Shown here: piece after piece, positions 52,126 through 62,893 of the stretch
How the letters are laid out: each line of letters starts with the position of its first letter
How positions within the stretch are numbered: the stretch's first letter is position 1
Assembly: GCA_026005075.1 (NCBI GenBank)
Contig: BPKJ01000002.1
Location: 372,001 to 436,000 of the forward strand
Reading direction: 5' to 3'
Origin: Lysobacteraceae bacterium
Lineage (GTDB): Bacteria > Pseudomonadota > Gammaproteobacteria > Xanthomonadales > Xanthomonadaceae
Length of the DNA: 64,000 nucleotides
Notes under the pieces: generated by a model
What the model saw: only the letters and a program-made list of their open reading frames with translations
Told to the model about the DNA's origin: nothing
The model's database searches: none
Program-made: the position numbers and the translations under genes

Positions 52126-52182
52126 GGTGCTTGCAGGCGGGTGCGGACGGACGGCGATGCCGGTCCGGCAGCCGGGACGGGG

Positions 52183-52473
52183 CTAGCGAAGCGGCCGGTT
52201 GAAGCGGCTGGCCGGCCGCAGCAGGATCCAGGTGAACAGCGAACTGGCCGCGGTGGCGAGCCAGAACATGAAGAATCCGATCGTGTAGCCGAGCTCGCGG
52301 CTGATCTCCCAGTCGACGAAGCTGATGTCGCGCAGGTCCAGCGGGTCGATGAAGGCAAAGAACACCATGGTCGACACGCCGGCCGAGAAGAAGCTCGGCC
52401 ACAGGATGGCACCCACCCGCTGCGCCAGTGGCCGCGGCGGGTGGTCGAGCAGCGGAGGGGTGGGTTCGCTCAC
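52183..52473 (-). CDS. Small two-helix membrane protein in the cco operon
   Basis: 96 residues from GTG at 52473, overlapping the ccoP stop in a GTGA junction. Two hydrophobic helices: GAILWPSFFSAGVSTMVFFAF and GYTIGFFMFWLATAASSLFTWIL, linked by an acidic loop with DPLDLRDISFVDWEISRE, then a basic tail (RPASRFNRPLR). I do not recognise a named family. Its place between ccoP and ccoG, and coupling to ccoP, suggest a subunit or assembly factor of the oxidase. Confidence 0.8.
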   Translation of the reverse strand: MSEPTPPLLDHPPRPLAQRVGAILWPSFFSAGVSTMVFFAFIDPLDLRDISFVDWEISRELGYTIGFFMFWLATAASSLFTWILLRPASRFNRPLR

Positions 52474-53387
52474 GGCGCAGCCTCGGGTCCGGCGCCGACC
52501 TGCTCGGGGTGCGAGAGCGACCACACCCAGGCTCCGGCCAGACGCGCACGGGTCTCGCCGATCAGCGGACGGTGGGCCGGCATCTGGCCGCGGCGACCCT
52601 GCATGATCGTGGTGCGGATGGTGTCGAAGTCGCTGCCGTACAGCCAGACGTCGTCGGTGAGATCCGGGGCGCCGAGTGCCGGGTTGCCCTTGCCGTCGGG
52701 GCCATGGCAGGCCGCGCAGACGGTCTGGAACCGCGGCTTGCCGGCCGCCGCGAGGGCCGGATCGACCTTCATTCCGGACAGGCTCTGCACGTACACGGCG
52801 GTTTCCAGCACCGCCTGATCGCTGCCGAGCACGGCACCCATCGGCGGCATCGCGGCCTGCCGGCCCTCGAGGATGGTGGTGAGCACCGTCTGCGGATCCC
52901 CGCCCCACTGCCAGCTCGCGTCGGTGAGGTTGGGAAACCCGCGTGCGCCGCGTGCATCCGAGCCGTGGCAGGTGGCGCAGTTGGCCGCGAAGATGGCCTT
53001 GCCGTAGGCGAGTGCGCCGGGGTCGCGGGCCAGCTCGTCGATCGGCCGTCCCTCGAAGGGTTCGAGTGCGGCCGCCAGCTTGGCTTCCTCGGCCTCACGC
53101 TCGGCATCGTGTTCGCGCGCGGAGGTCCAGCCGGAAAGGCCGGGGAAGCTGCCGGCGCCGGGATACCAGACCAGATAGCCGATGGTGAACAGGATGGTGA
53201 GGTAGAACAGGTTGATCCACCAGCGTGGCAGCGGCTTGTTGTACTCGCGGATGTCGCCGTCCCAGACGTGGCCGGTGGTCTCGGGCTCGCCCGGGCGGCG
53301 CTTGGAGGTCCACCACAGAAGCCAGGCGCAGCCGGCCACGTTCAGAACCACCAGGAGAATGACGAAGAGGGACCAGAAGGTGCTCAT
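52470..53387 (-). CDS. ccoP: cbb3 oxidase diheme cytochrome c subunit CcoP
   Basis: 305 residues. Two N-terminal helices (LFVILLVVLNVAGCAWLLWW and WWINLFYLTILFTIGYLVWY) with the usual DGDIREYNKPLPRWW, then two c-type heme sites CATCH and CAACH, with MPPMG and QMPAH supplying axial Met ligands. Passes electrons to CcoO. Follows ccoQ by 2 bases. Confidence 0.96.
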   Translation of the reverse strand: MSTFWSLFVILLVVLNVAGCAWLLWWTSKRRPGEPETTGHVWDGDIREYNKPLPRWWINLFYLTILFTIGYLVWYPGAGSFPGLSGWTSAREHDAEREAEEAKLAAALEPFEGRPIDELARDPGALAYGKAIFAANCATCHGSDARGARGFPNLTDASWQWGGDPQTVLTTILEGRQAAMPPMGAVLGSDQAVLETAVYVQSLSGMKVDPALAAAGKPRFQTVCAACHGPDGKGNPALGAPDLTDDVWLYGSDFDTIRTTIMQGRRGQMPAHRPLIGETRARLAGAWVWSLSHPEQVGAGPEAAP

Positions 53388-53389
53388 GA

Positions 53390-53554
53390 TCAGACCTTTG
53401 CGTGCGGATTCTTGGCGCGTGCCTCGGTGGGGTCCTCATCGAGGGCAAGCCGGGCTGCGGCATCCATCGCCGGCTTGCGCTTGCTGCTGAAGACCCAGGC
53501 CGATCCGGCGAGGAACAGCACGATCAGGACCGCGGTGACGATGCCCTGGATCAC
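53390..53554 (-). CDS. ccoQ: cbb3 oxidase subunit CcoQ
   Basis: 54 residues from GTG at 53554, overlapping the ccoO stop. One transmembrane helix ([19 protein letters not shown]) followed by a basic then acidic tail ([19 protein letters not shown]) typical of CcoQ, which stabilises the complex. Confidence 0.9.
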   Translation of the reverse strand: MIQGIVTAVLIVLFLAGSAWVFSSKRKPAMDAAARLALDEDPTEARAKNPHAKV

Positions 53555-54210
53555 GGCGCGTCCCCCCCGGCGGGGCTGCCCGCCGCCGCGGCGTCCGCAC
53601 GGGCGCCCGGGCGCGGGGCATGACGGCCGAGGCCCTGCAGGTAGGCGACCAGGGCATCGAGCTCGGTCTTGCCTTCCAGCTCGGCCGCTGCCTTCTCGAT
53701 CTGCGCGTCGGTGTAGGGGTCGCCCAGCTTCCGCAGCGCCCGCATGCGCTGGACGACCGTGCCGGGGTTGAGCGGGGTCGTGGCCAGCCACGGGTAGCCC
53801 GGCATGTTCGACTCCGGCACCACGTCGCGGGGGTTCATCAGATGCACCCGGTGCCAGTCGTCGGAGTAGCGCCCGCCGACCCGCGCGAGGTCCGGGCCGG
53901 TACGCTTGCTGCCCCACTGGAACGGGCGGTCGTAGACCGACTCGCCGGCCAGCGAGTAGTGCCCGTAGCGGGCGGTCTCGAAGCGCAGCGTCCGCACCAT
54001 CTGCGAGTGGCAGCCGTAGCAGCCCTCGCGGACGTAGATGTCGCGGCCGGCGAGCTCGAGCGGCGGGTAGGGCTCGACCCCGGGCGCAGGCTCGATCGCT
54101 TCGGCCTGGTACATCAGCGGAACGATCTCGGCCAGCCCGCCGAAGCTGATCGCGACCGCGATCAGCACGCCCATCAGGCCCACGTTCTTTTCGATCTTCT
54201 CGTGGCTCAT
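53551..54210 (-). CDS. ccoO: cbb3 oxidase monoheme cytochrome c subunit CcoO
   Basis: 219 residues. N-terminal anchor ([21 protein letters not shown]), heme c site [11 protein letters not shown], and the family pattern [40 protein letters not shown]-type segment with the distal Met. Starts 10 bases after ccoN. Confidence 0.97.
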   Translation of the reverse strand: MSHEKIEKNVGLMGVLIAVAISFGGLAEIVPLMYQAEAIEPAPGVEPYPPLELAGRDIYVREGCYGCHSQMVRTLRFETARYGHYSLAGESVYDRPFQWGSKRTGPDLARVGGRYSDDWHRVHLMNPRDVVPESNMPGYPWLATTPLNPGTVVQRMRALRKLGDPYTDAQIEKAAAELEGKTELDALVAYLQGLGRHAPRPGARADAAAAGSPAGGDAP

Positions 54211-54220
54211 GGCAGGTTCC

Positions 54221-57200
<2,980 letters not shown>

Positions 57201-57234
57201 TGCGACCGGCCTCCGGGCGCGGAGCCGGGGGCCT

Positions 57235-57534
57235 TCAGGCGCGAACGTCGAGGCGGCTGCCCACCTGGGGCGTTGCGTCCCGCGGATCCGAGCCGGTGGC
57301 GCTGGCCCCGTTGCCACCGTTCACGGTGCGGCTCGGGTCGAGTTCGGCGCTGGCCCGTTCTCGGGCGGCCTCGCTGATCGAGACCCGGACCCCGCTGCGC
57401 GGTTGCAAGGCCCGTTCGGCCTGCTGTTCGCGGCTGCGCTCGGTGCCCGCGGGAGGATCCTGCGGGCGGCTGCCCTCGATCCGCTGCAGGCCCTCGAGCT
57501 GGCTTGGAACGGAGACGCTCGAAAGAGGATTCAT
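57235..57534 (-). CDS. Hypothetical protein, 99 residues
   Basis: ATG at 57534 has AGGAG 6 bases upstream. Composition is Ser/Arg/Gln/Glu-rich without hydrophobic segments, so cytosolic and probably mostly disordered. The only ordered-looking stretch is GVRVSISEAARERA near residue 47, similar to short V-x-(V/I)-S-x-x-A motifs seen in several small uncharacterised proteobacterial proteins; I cannot name a family. It converges on purA, ending 35 bases after it. Confidence 0.6.
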   Translation of the reverse strand: MNPLSSVSVPSQLEGLQRIEGSRPQDPPAGTERSREQQAERALQPRSGVRVSISEAARERASAELDPSRTVNGGNGASATGSDPRDATPQVGSRLDVRA

Positions 57535-57621
57535 GGCGGCTCCTGGTCGGCCCTGGGAGTCTCAAGCATACGCCGATCGACGGCACATGGGGGCCTGCCG
57601 GCGGTGCCAGGTGCCCTGCAT

Positions 57622-58548
57622 TCAGGACGGGGACACGGATTGCGGGGCGCGGAGCAGGGACGCGGGCAGCGCCCGGATCAGGCTGGCGAGCCGGTCCAGA
57701 CAGGGACGCAAGGCCGAGGTCGGCCGCCAGACCATCGCGATCCGGCGGCTCGGCGCCGGGTCCTCGAAGGCCAGCAGGCGGACGGCGGGCGAACGGGGCA
57801 CCGGCGGCTGCACGGCAAGCACCGGCAGCAGGGTGATGCCCACGCCCGCGGCCACCATCTGGCGCAGGGTTTCGAGGCTGGTGGCGCGAAACTCGGGCTT
57901 CTCCTCTGCGCCGGCGAGGTGGCACACGTCCAGCGCCTGATCGCGCAGGCAGTGGCCCTCCTCCAGCAGGAGCAGGCTTTCGTGGGCGAGGTCGTCGAGC
58001 CGGATCGGGCTCTTCCGCCGGGCCAGCGGATGGCGGTCGGGGACGGCGAGCACGAAGGGTTCCTCGAACAAGGGCTCGACGTGGAGCTGCGGCCCATGCA
58101 CCGGCAATGCCAGCAGCCCAGCATCCAGCCTGCCCTCCCGAAGCATCCGCAGGAGGGTGTCGGTCTTCTCCTCGACGAGCAGCAGTTCGAGACGGGGCAT
58201 TTGGGCGCGAATGGCCGGCATCACGTGCGGCAGCAGGTAGGGGCCGAGGGTCGGGAACAGGCCAAGGCGTACCGTGCCGGCCTCGGGATCGGCCGCCCGT
58301 CGGGCGGCCTCGCGCAACTGGTCGACCTCGGTCAGGATGCGGCGTGCGCGTTCGGCGATGTCACGGCCGATGGGGGTGAGCAGCACCCGGCGGGGCGCCC
58401 GCTCGATCAGGGTCACGCCCAGTTCCTGCTCCAGCTTGCGGATCTGGGTCGAGAGGGTCGGCTGGCTGACGAAGCACGAGGCTGCGGCCCGGCCGAAGTG
58501 CCGGTGCTGGGCCACCGCGACGAGGTAGCGCAGGTCACGCAGGTTCAT
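57622..58548 (-). CDS. oxyR: Hydrogen peroxide-sensing LysR regulator OxyR
   Basis: 308 residues. N-terminal winged helix-turn-helix (RAAASCFVSQPTLSTQIRKLE), C-terminal sensing domain with Cys200 in EEGHCLRDQA and Cys209 in LDVCHLAG, matching the redox pair Cys199/Cys208 of E. coli OxyR, plus ATSLETLRQMVAAG. Reacts with peroxide by forming the disulfide and activates defence genes. Its start overlaps the stop of the upstream hydrolase gene by 4 bases. Confidence 0.95.
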   Translation of the reverse strand: MNLRDLRYLVAVAQHRHFGRAAASCFVSQPTLSTQIRKLEQELGVTLIERAPRRVLLTPIGRDIAERARRILTEVDQLREAARRAADPEAGTVRLGLFPTLGPYLLPHVMPAIRAQMPRLELLLVEEKTDTLLRMLREGRLDAGLLALPVHGPQLHVEPLFEEPFVLAVPDRHPLARRKSPIRLDDLAHESLLLLEEGHCLRDQALDVCHLAGAEEKPEFRATSLETLRQMVAAGVGITLLPVLAVQPPVPRSPAVRLLAFEDPAPSRRIAMVWRPTSALRPCLDRLASLIRALPASLLRAPQSVSPS

Positions 58549-59426
58549 GGCCGACCCGCCTCCGCGGTGGCGACGGCGGCATGGCGCTGGACGAAATCGG
58601 CAAGGTCGGCGAGCGTGGGGGCGAGCAGGGAGTGGCGCAGCGAGGCGAGGATGCGCACGTGCCCCACGCCCGGATAGAGGTGCAGCTCGGCGGGCACGCC
58701 GACGGCATCCAGACGGGCCTTGAGCCGCTGGCTGTTGGCCGCCCAGACCAGCAGGTCGCTTTGCCCATGCAGGAGCAGGAAGGGCGGCTCGTCGCCGTCG
58801 ACATGGAGGACGGGCTGCGAGGCGGCCTGGGTCTTCGGGTCGGCACCGAAGATGGCGATGAGGTCCTCGTCGACCAGCGGCAGGAAGTCGTACGGGCCGG
58901 CCACTCCGATCACCCCAGCAAGGTCGCGGGGGCGGAGGCCGTGGGCGGCGAGGTAGCGTGCGTCGGTACCCAGCAGGGCGGCGATGTGGGCCCCGGCCGA
59001 ATGGCCGGCGACGAACACCGCATCGGGCCGCCCGCCGATCTCGCTGGCGTGGCGCCTTGCCCAGGCGACCGCCGCGGCGGCGTCCTCCACGAAGGCCGGG
59101 AACGCGGCCTCGGGATAGTGCCGGTAGTCGGCGAGCACGGCGGTCATGCCGCGTGCGGCGAGGGCATGGCCGACGAAGGCATAGTCCTGCCGGCGTCCGC
59201 CCTGCCAGCGTCCGCCGTAGAGAAACACCACCACCGCACCGGGGCCCGGGGCCCTAGCCGGGTAGACGTCGAGGCGAAGGTCCGCCTCCGCCCGGTAGAC
59301 CACACCGGCCGGTGCAGGCGCCTCCGCGCCGCGGTTGAGGGCGCCGAAATACAGGCGCGTGCACCCGCCGAGGCCGCCGGCAGCCAGAAGGCAGGCGAGA
59401 AGTGCAGGTCTTGCTAGTCTAGTCAC
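58545..59426 (-). CDS. Lipoprotein alpha/beta-hydrolase (esterase family)
   Basis: 293 residues. Lipobox LGGC near residue 22 predicts a lipoprotein. BD-FAE/carboxylesterase-like: VVVFLYGGRWQGGRRQDYAF in place of the HGGG oxyanion loop, nucleophile Ser in GHSAGAH, Asp in LLLHGQSDLLV and His in YPGVGHV. Substrate unknown. The 4-base overlap with oxyR suggests shared transcription and perhaps link to peroxide stress. Confidence 0.85.
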   Translation of the reverse strand: MTRLARPALLACLLAAGGLGGCTRLYFGALNRGAEAPAPAGVVYRAEADLRLDVYPARAPGPGAVVVFLYGGRWQGGRRQDYAFVGHALAARGMTAVLADYRHYPEAAFPAFVEDAAAAVAWARRHASEIGGRPDAVFVAGHSAGAHIAALLGTDARYLAAHGLRPRDLAGVIGVAGPYDFLPLVDEDLIAIFGADPKTQAASQPVLHVDGDEPPFLLLHGQSDLLVWAANSQRLKARLDAVGVPAELHLYPGVGHVRILASLRHSLLAPTLADLADFVQRHAAVATAEAGRP

Positions 59427-59457
59427 CGCGGATCCGGGGAGCGGGGAGGGATCGAGT

Positions 59458-60018
59458 ATGCGCCAGAGCCTTGACCGGGAGGAGGGACCGGGCGACGCGC
59501 TGGCCGGGGTGCCCGAGCGCAGCAGTGCCGATCACCTGCTGCGCATCCTGCAGCAGCACCACGTGCAGCTCTCGACCATGGCCGACACCAAGGCCAGCCT
59601 CATCATCACCGTCTCCTCCATCGTGCTCACCATCGCCCTGGGGCGATTCAGCGACCCGGAGTACCGGCTGGCGCTGATCGTGCTCACCACCTTCACGATG
59701 CTCGCCCTGCTTTGCGCCATCCTTGCCGTGCTGCCCAAGTTTCGCGGCGCGAGGAGGCTCGATGGCGAGGTCCCCGCGGGGTGGAACCTGATGTTCTTCG
59801 GCCACTTCAGTGCGCTCGACCGCGAGCGCTGGCTGGACGAGATGGCAGCCCGGATGATGCCGGGGCGGGCCTACCGCACGGTGCTGGAGGACGTCTACGG
59901 GCTCGGCTGCTACCTTGCCCAGCACAAGTACCCCTGGCTGCGCCTGTCCTACCTGTTCTTCCTGTCCGGCTTCGTGCTGGCCAGCCTGGCGCAGGTGTAC
60001 ACGCTGCTCCGCGGCTGA
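59458..60018 (+). CDS. DUF5706-like membrane protein related to Pycsar effectors
   Basis: 186 residues from ATG at 59458 with GGAGG upstream. A soluble start is followed by HHVQLSTMADTKASLIITVSS, resembling the conserved D-x-K-A-S opening of PycTM/DUF5706 modules, and two helices (ITVSSIVLTIAL, LALIVLTTFTMLALLCAILAVL). A cytosolic loop and one last helix (YLFFLSGFVLASLAQVY) complete it. In anti-phage Pycsar systems such modules depolarise the membrane after a cyclase makes cCMP or cUMP. No cyclase gene is adjacent, so defence function is only an inference. Confidence 0.75.
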   Translation: MRQSLDREEGPGDALAGVPERSSADHLLRILQQHHVQLSTMADTKASLIITVSSIVLTIALGRFSDPEYRLALIVLTTFTMLALLCAILAVLPKFRGARRLDGEVPAGWNLMFFGHFSALDRERWLDEMAARMMPGRAYRTVLEDVYGLGCYLAQHKYPWLRLSYLFFLSGFVLASLAQVYTLLRG

Positions 60019-60033
60019 GGCAGGACACGGGGC

Positions 60034-60909
60034 CTATTCGATCTCGCGGTGGAAGGCGAGGGTCTGCTCGCGCCCCATGGCCCGCAGGTGGTCCGCGAGC
60101 CGCTCGGCGAGGTAGACCGAGCGGTGCCGTCCCCCGGTGCAACCGAAGGCGATGGTGAGGTAGCTGCGTGACTCGGCCTCGAACCGCGGCAACCAGGCCT
60201 CGACGAAGCGGGCGACCTGGCCGAAGTACTCCTGCACCGTGGCCTCGGCCTCGAAATACTCGCGGACGGGCCGGTCCTTGCCGGACAAGGGGCGCAGCCT
60301 CGGGTCCCAGTGCGGGTTGGGCAGGCAGCGCGCGTCGAACACGAAGTCGGCGTCGGCGGGCACGCCATGGCGGAACGCGAACGACTCGATCAGCAGCGAA
60401 AGGCCGCTGTACTGGGCAAAGCCGAGCTCGGTGATGATCAGCCGCCTGAGCTGGTGCACGTTGAGGTCGCTGGAATCGATCACCCTGTCGGCGATGGCCA
60501 TCAACGGCCTGAGCAGCCTGCGCTCGACGGCGATGGCCTCGGCCAGCCGCGAGCCGCCGCCGAGCGGATGGCGGCGCCGGGTGTCGGCATAGCGCTGGAT
60601 CAGCACCTCGTCGCGGGTGTCGAGGAAGATCAGCTGGTGCTGCAGCCCGGCCGCGCCCACCTCGGACAGGGCCTGCGGCAGGTGGTCGAGGTCCTCGGCC
60701 CGGTTGCGGACGTCGATGCCCACGGCCAGACGTTCCGGCGGGCTCTGGTTGGCCATGATCGAGCGGACGAAGTCCGGCAGCAGGTCGGAAGGCAGGTTGT
60801 CGACGCAGTAGCAGCCAAGATCCTCCAGCGTCCGCAGCGCGACCGACTTGCCCGAGCCGGACAGCCCGGAAACCACGATCAGGCGGGGTGGAAGGACGGG
60901 CTCGGACAT
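60034..60909 (-). CDS. rapZ: RNase adapter protein RapZ
   Basis: 291 residues from ATG at 60909. Walker A GLSGSGKS, Walker B region, YPARSP is outside; YCVDNLPSDLL and the C-terminal GCTGGRHRSVYLAERL are RapZ signatures. Binds sRNA GlmZ-type targets in enterobacteria and recruits RNase E; targets here are unknown. Ends the rpoN-hpf-ptsN-hprK-rapZ cluster. Confidence 0.96.
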   Translation of the reverse strand: MSEPVLPPRLIVVSGLSGSGKSVALRTLEDLGCYCVDNLPSDLLPDFVRSIMANQSPPERLAVGIDVRNRAEDLDHLPQALSEVGAAGLQHQLIFLDTRDEVLIQRYADTRRRHPLGGGSRLAEAIAVERRLLRPLMAIADRVIDSSDLNVHQLRRLIITELGFAQYSGLSLLIESFAFRHGVPADADFVFDARCLPNPHWDPRLRPLSGKDRPVREYFEAEATVQEYFGQVARFVEAWLPRFEAESRSYLTIAFGCTGGRHRSVYLAERLADHLRAMGREQTLAFHREIE

Positions 60910-60958
60910 CGGGAACGGTTCTCCGCGAGGCTGGGACAGGGGCGATCGCGCCGGGTAC

Positions 60959-61912
60959 TCACCACGGGCTGTGCCGACGCATCTGGTGCGCCTGGCGGTC
61001 GATGAAGGTCTGCGCGGCATCGATGCCCTTGCCCTTGAGGATCTGCGCGCGCACGGCGGCCTCGACGAGGACGGCGAGGTTGCGTCCTGCTGCCACCGGC
61101 AGGGTGATGAGCGGGATGTCGAGGTCCAGCACCCGTCGCCGCCCGACGTCCCCGCGCAGGCGGTCGACCGGCTTGGGATCCTCCTGTGGATCCTGGCGCT
61201 CGAGGTGGATGATCAGGCGAAGGTACTTGTTCCGCTTCACCGCGGTGTCGCCGAACATGTCGGCCACGTTGATGACGCCGAGGCCGCGCACTTCCAGAAG
61301 GTCCTGGAGCAGCTCCGGGCAGGTGCCGTCGATCACGTCGGGTGCGATCTGGGTGAACTCCGGGGCATCGTCGGCGACCAGCCGGTGCCCGCGGCTGATC
61401 AGCTCCAGCGCCAGCTCGCTCTTGCCCACGCCGGAGTCGCCGGTCAGCAGCACCCCGATCGAGTACACCTCCATGAACACGCCATGCAGGGTGACGCTCG
61501 GCGCAAGGACCCTGGCCAGGTGGTACTGCAGGTAGGTGAGCAGCTCGTGGCCGCGGCGTGCCGACACCCACAGCGGGGTGTCGGTCTCGTTGGCCGCGTC
61601 GCGCAGGTCGGGTGGGCAGGGCTGGTCACGGGTGAGGATCAGCGCCAGCGGCTGGGCGTTGGCGATCTTGGCCAGCGTCTCCCAGCGCTGGCGTGCCTCC
61701 AGCCCGTCGAGGTACTCGAGCTCGGCAGTGCCGATGATCTGGACCTGATTGGGATAGATCGTGTTGAGGTAGCCGACCAGCGACGGCCGCCTGGAGAGAT
61801 GCGAGGCGGCTTCGAGCACCCGCTGCTCGCCGCGCTGACCGGCGATCCAGCGCAGGTCCAGCCGTTCCTGCATCTGCTCGAAGAGTTGGCGCGAGGTGAT
61901 GCGGTTCTGCAT
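60959..61912 (-). CDS. hprK: HPr kinase/phosphorylase
   Basis: 317 residues. N-terminal HprK domain, then P-loop GDSGVGKSE (residues 158-166), [10 protein letters not shown] and the bifunctional signature [10 protein letters not shown]. Phosphorylates or dephosphorylates a Ser of HPr-type proteins. In proteobacteria with hprK-ptsN the partner is the PTS-Ntr phosphocarrier; it is not in the window. 18 bases after ptsN. Confidence 0.95.
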   Translation of the reverse strand: MQNRITSRQLFEQMQERLDLRWIAGQRGEQRVLEAASHLSRRPSLVGYLNTIYPNQVQIIGTAELEYLDGLEARQRWETLAKIANAQPLALILTRDQPCPPDLRDAANETDTPLWVSARRGHELLTYLQYHLARVLAPSVTLHGVFMEVYSIGVLLTGDSGVGKSELALELISRGHRLVADDAPEFTQIAPDVIDGTCPELLQDLLEVRGLGVINVADMFGDTAVKRNKYLRLIIHLERQDPQEDPKPVDRLRGDVGRRRVLDLDIPLITLPVAAGRNLAVLVEAAVRAQILKGKGIDAAQTFIDRQAHQMRRHSPW

Positions 61913-61930
61913 GGCCCGCGTCCCAGCGCC

Positions 61931-62401
61931 TCAGGCGGCGGCGTGGTGCAGCTGCCAGTCGCAGAGCAGTGCGTAGAGACGGTCCGCGTCCGTGGCCTCG
62001 CGCAGCCGGGCGGTGAAGGCCGCGTCGCTGAACAGCTCGGCGAGCTGGGAGAGCAGCAGCAGGTGCTGGTGGGTGAAGTGCTCGGGCACGCCGAGCGCGA
62101 AGAAGAGGTCCACCGGCTGGCCGTCCGGGGCGCCGAAGTCGATCGGTTCGGCGACCCGGACGAAACCGCCGATGGCCGCGCCGAGGTGGGCGCTGCGGCC
62201 ATGCGGAATGGCCACGCCATGCCCGAGCCCGGTCGAGCCCAGCTTCTCGCGGGCGCAGAGCGCATCGAAGATGGCGCGCTCGACCTCGCTCCCGCGGCCG
62301 TCGGCCAGCAGCGAGGCGAGCAGTTCCAGCAGCCGCTTCTTGCTGGTGACCGCCGCGCCCGCGATCACCCGCGAGGGGGCCAGAAGATCGATCAGGTGCA
62401 T
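61931..62401 (-). CDS. ptsN: PTS IIA-Ntr protein PtsN
   Basis: 156 residues. IIA-Ntr fold with phosphorylatable His67 in GHGVAIPHGRS and FFALGVPEHFTHQHL. Signals nitrogen and potassium status through the PTS-Ntr phosphorelay. Starts 16 bases downstream of the hpf stop. Confidence 0.96.
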   Translation of the reverse strand: MHLIDLLAPSRVIAGAAVTSKKRLLELLASLLADGRGSEVERAIFDALCAREKLGSTGLGHGVAIPHGRSAHLGAAIGGFVRVAEPIDFGAPDGQPVDLFFALGVPEHFTHQHLLLLSQLAELFSDAAFTARLREATDADRLYALLCDWQLHHAAA

Positions 62402-62417
62402 GGCCGCGGCCGGGGTT

Positions 62418-62744
62418 TCAGCCGATCTCGGCGGTGCGCAGGGAGCCCTCGCCGCGGTGGTGGTCGGTGAGCTTCTCCTTGTGCTTGAGCACCTGACGGT
62501 CGAGCTTGTCGATCAGGGCATCGATCGCCGCGTACATGTCGGCCTCGGAGGCCTCGGCGTGCAGGGTCCGGCCGGTCACGTTGACGGTGGCCTCGGCCCG
62601 GTGGACGAGCTTGTCCACGGTGAGGATCACGTGCGCGTCCTGCAAGGTGTCGGAATGACGCTCCAGCTTGGCCAGCTTCGACTCGACGTAGTCGCGCAGC
62701 GCCGGAGTGACGTCGATCTGGTGGCCGCTGATCTCGATCTGCAT
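62418..62744 (-). CDS. hpf: Ribosome hibernation promoting factor (short form)
   Basis: 108 residues, the short HPF class. MQIEISGHQIDVTPALRDYVESKL start, AEATVNVTGRTLHAEA and EADMYAAIDALIDKLDRQ. It binds 30S subunits during dormancy. Follows rpoN with a 149-base gap that contains GCCCGGGC repeated 11 bases apart, possibly a small hairpin. Confidence 0.95.
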   Translation of the reverse strand: MQIEISGHQIDVTPALRDYVESKLAKLERHSDTLQDAHVILTVDKLVHRAEATVNVTGRTLHAEASEADMYAAIDALIDKLDRQVLKHKEKLTDHHRGEGSLRTAEIG

Positions 62745-62893
62745 GGGGACCTCCTCAAGGTCTTGCGGAAACTGCCGCAGGCAAGGGACCGCCCGGGCGG
62801 CGGCAGCGCGCCCGGGCAGGGGGGTGCGGGAAGGGGCAGGCCAGCGGCCGGACGGCGTGAGGCGAGGGCGCTGGGGCTGCCATGTCGGTCCGT

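Noticed and set aside
50602-52818. Open plus-strand frame of about 738 codons antisense to ccoG
   Set aside because: Covers ccoG and ccoP from the other strand; no domain, no ribosome site.
59458-60018. A complete Pycsar anti-phage system
   Set aside because: Only the effector-like module is present; neighbours are a hydrolase and rapZ, with no nucleotide cyclase or mobile genes.
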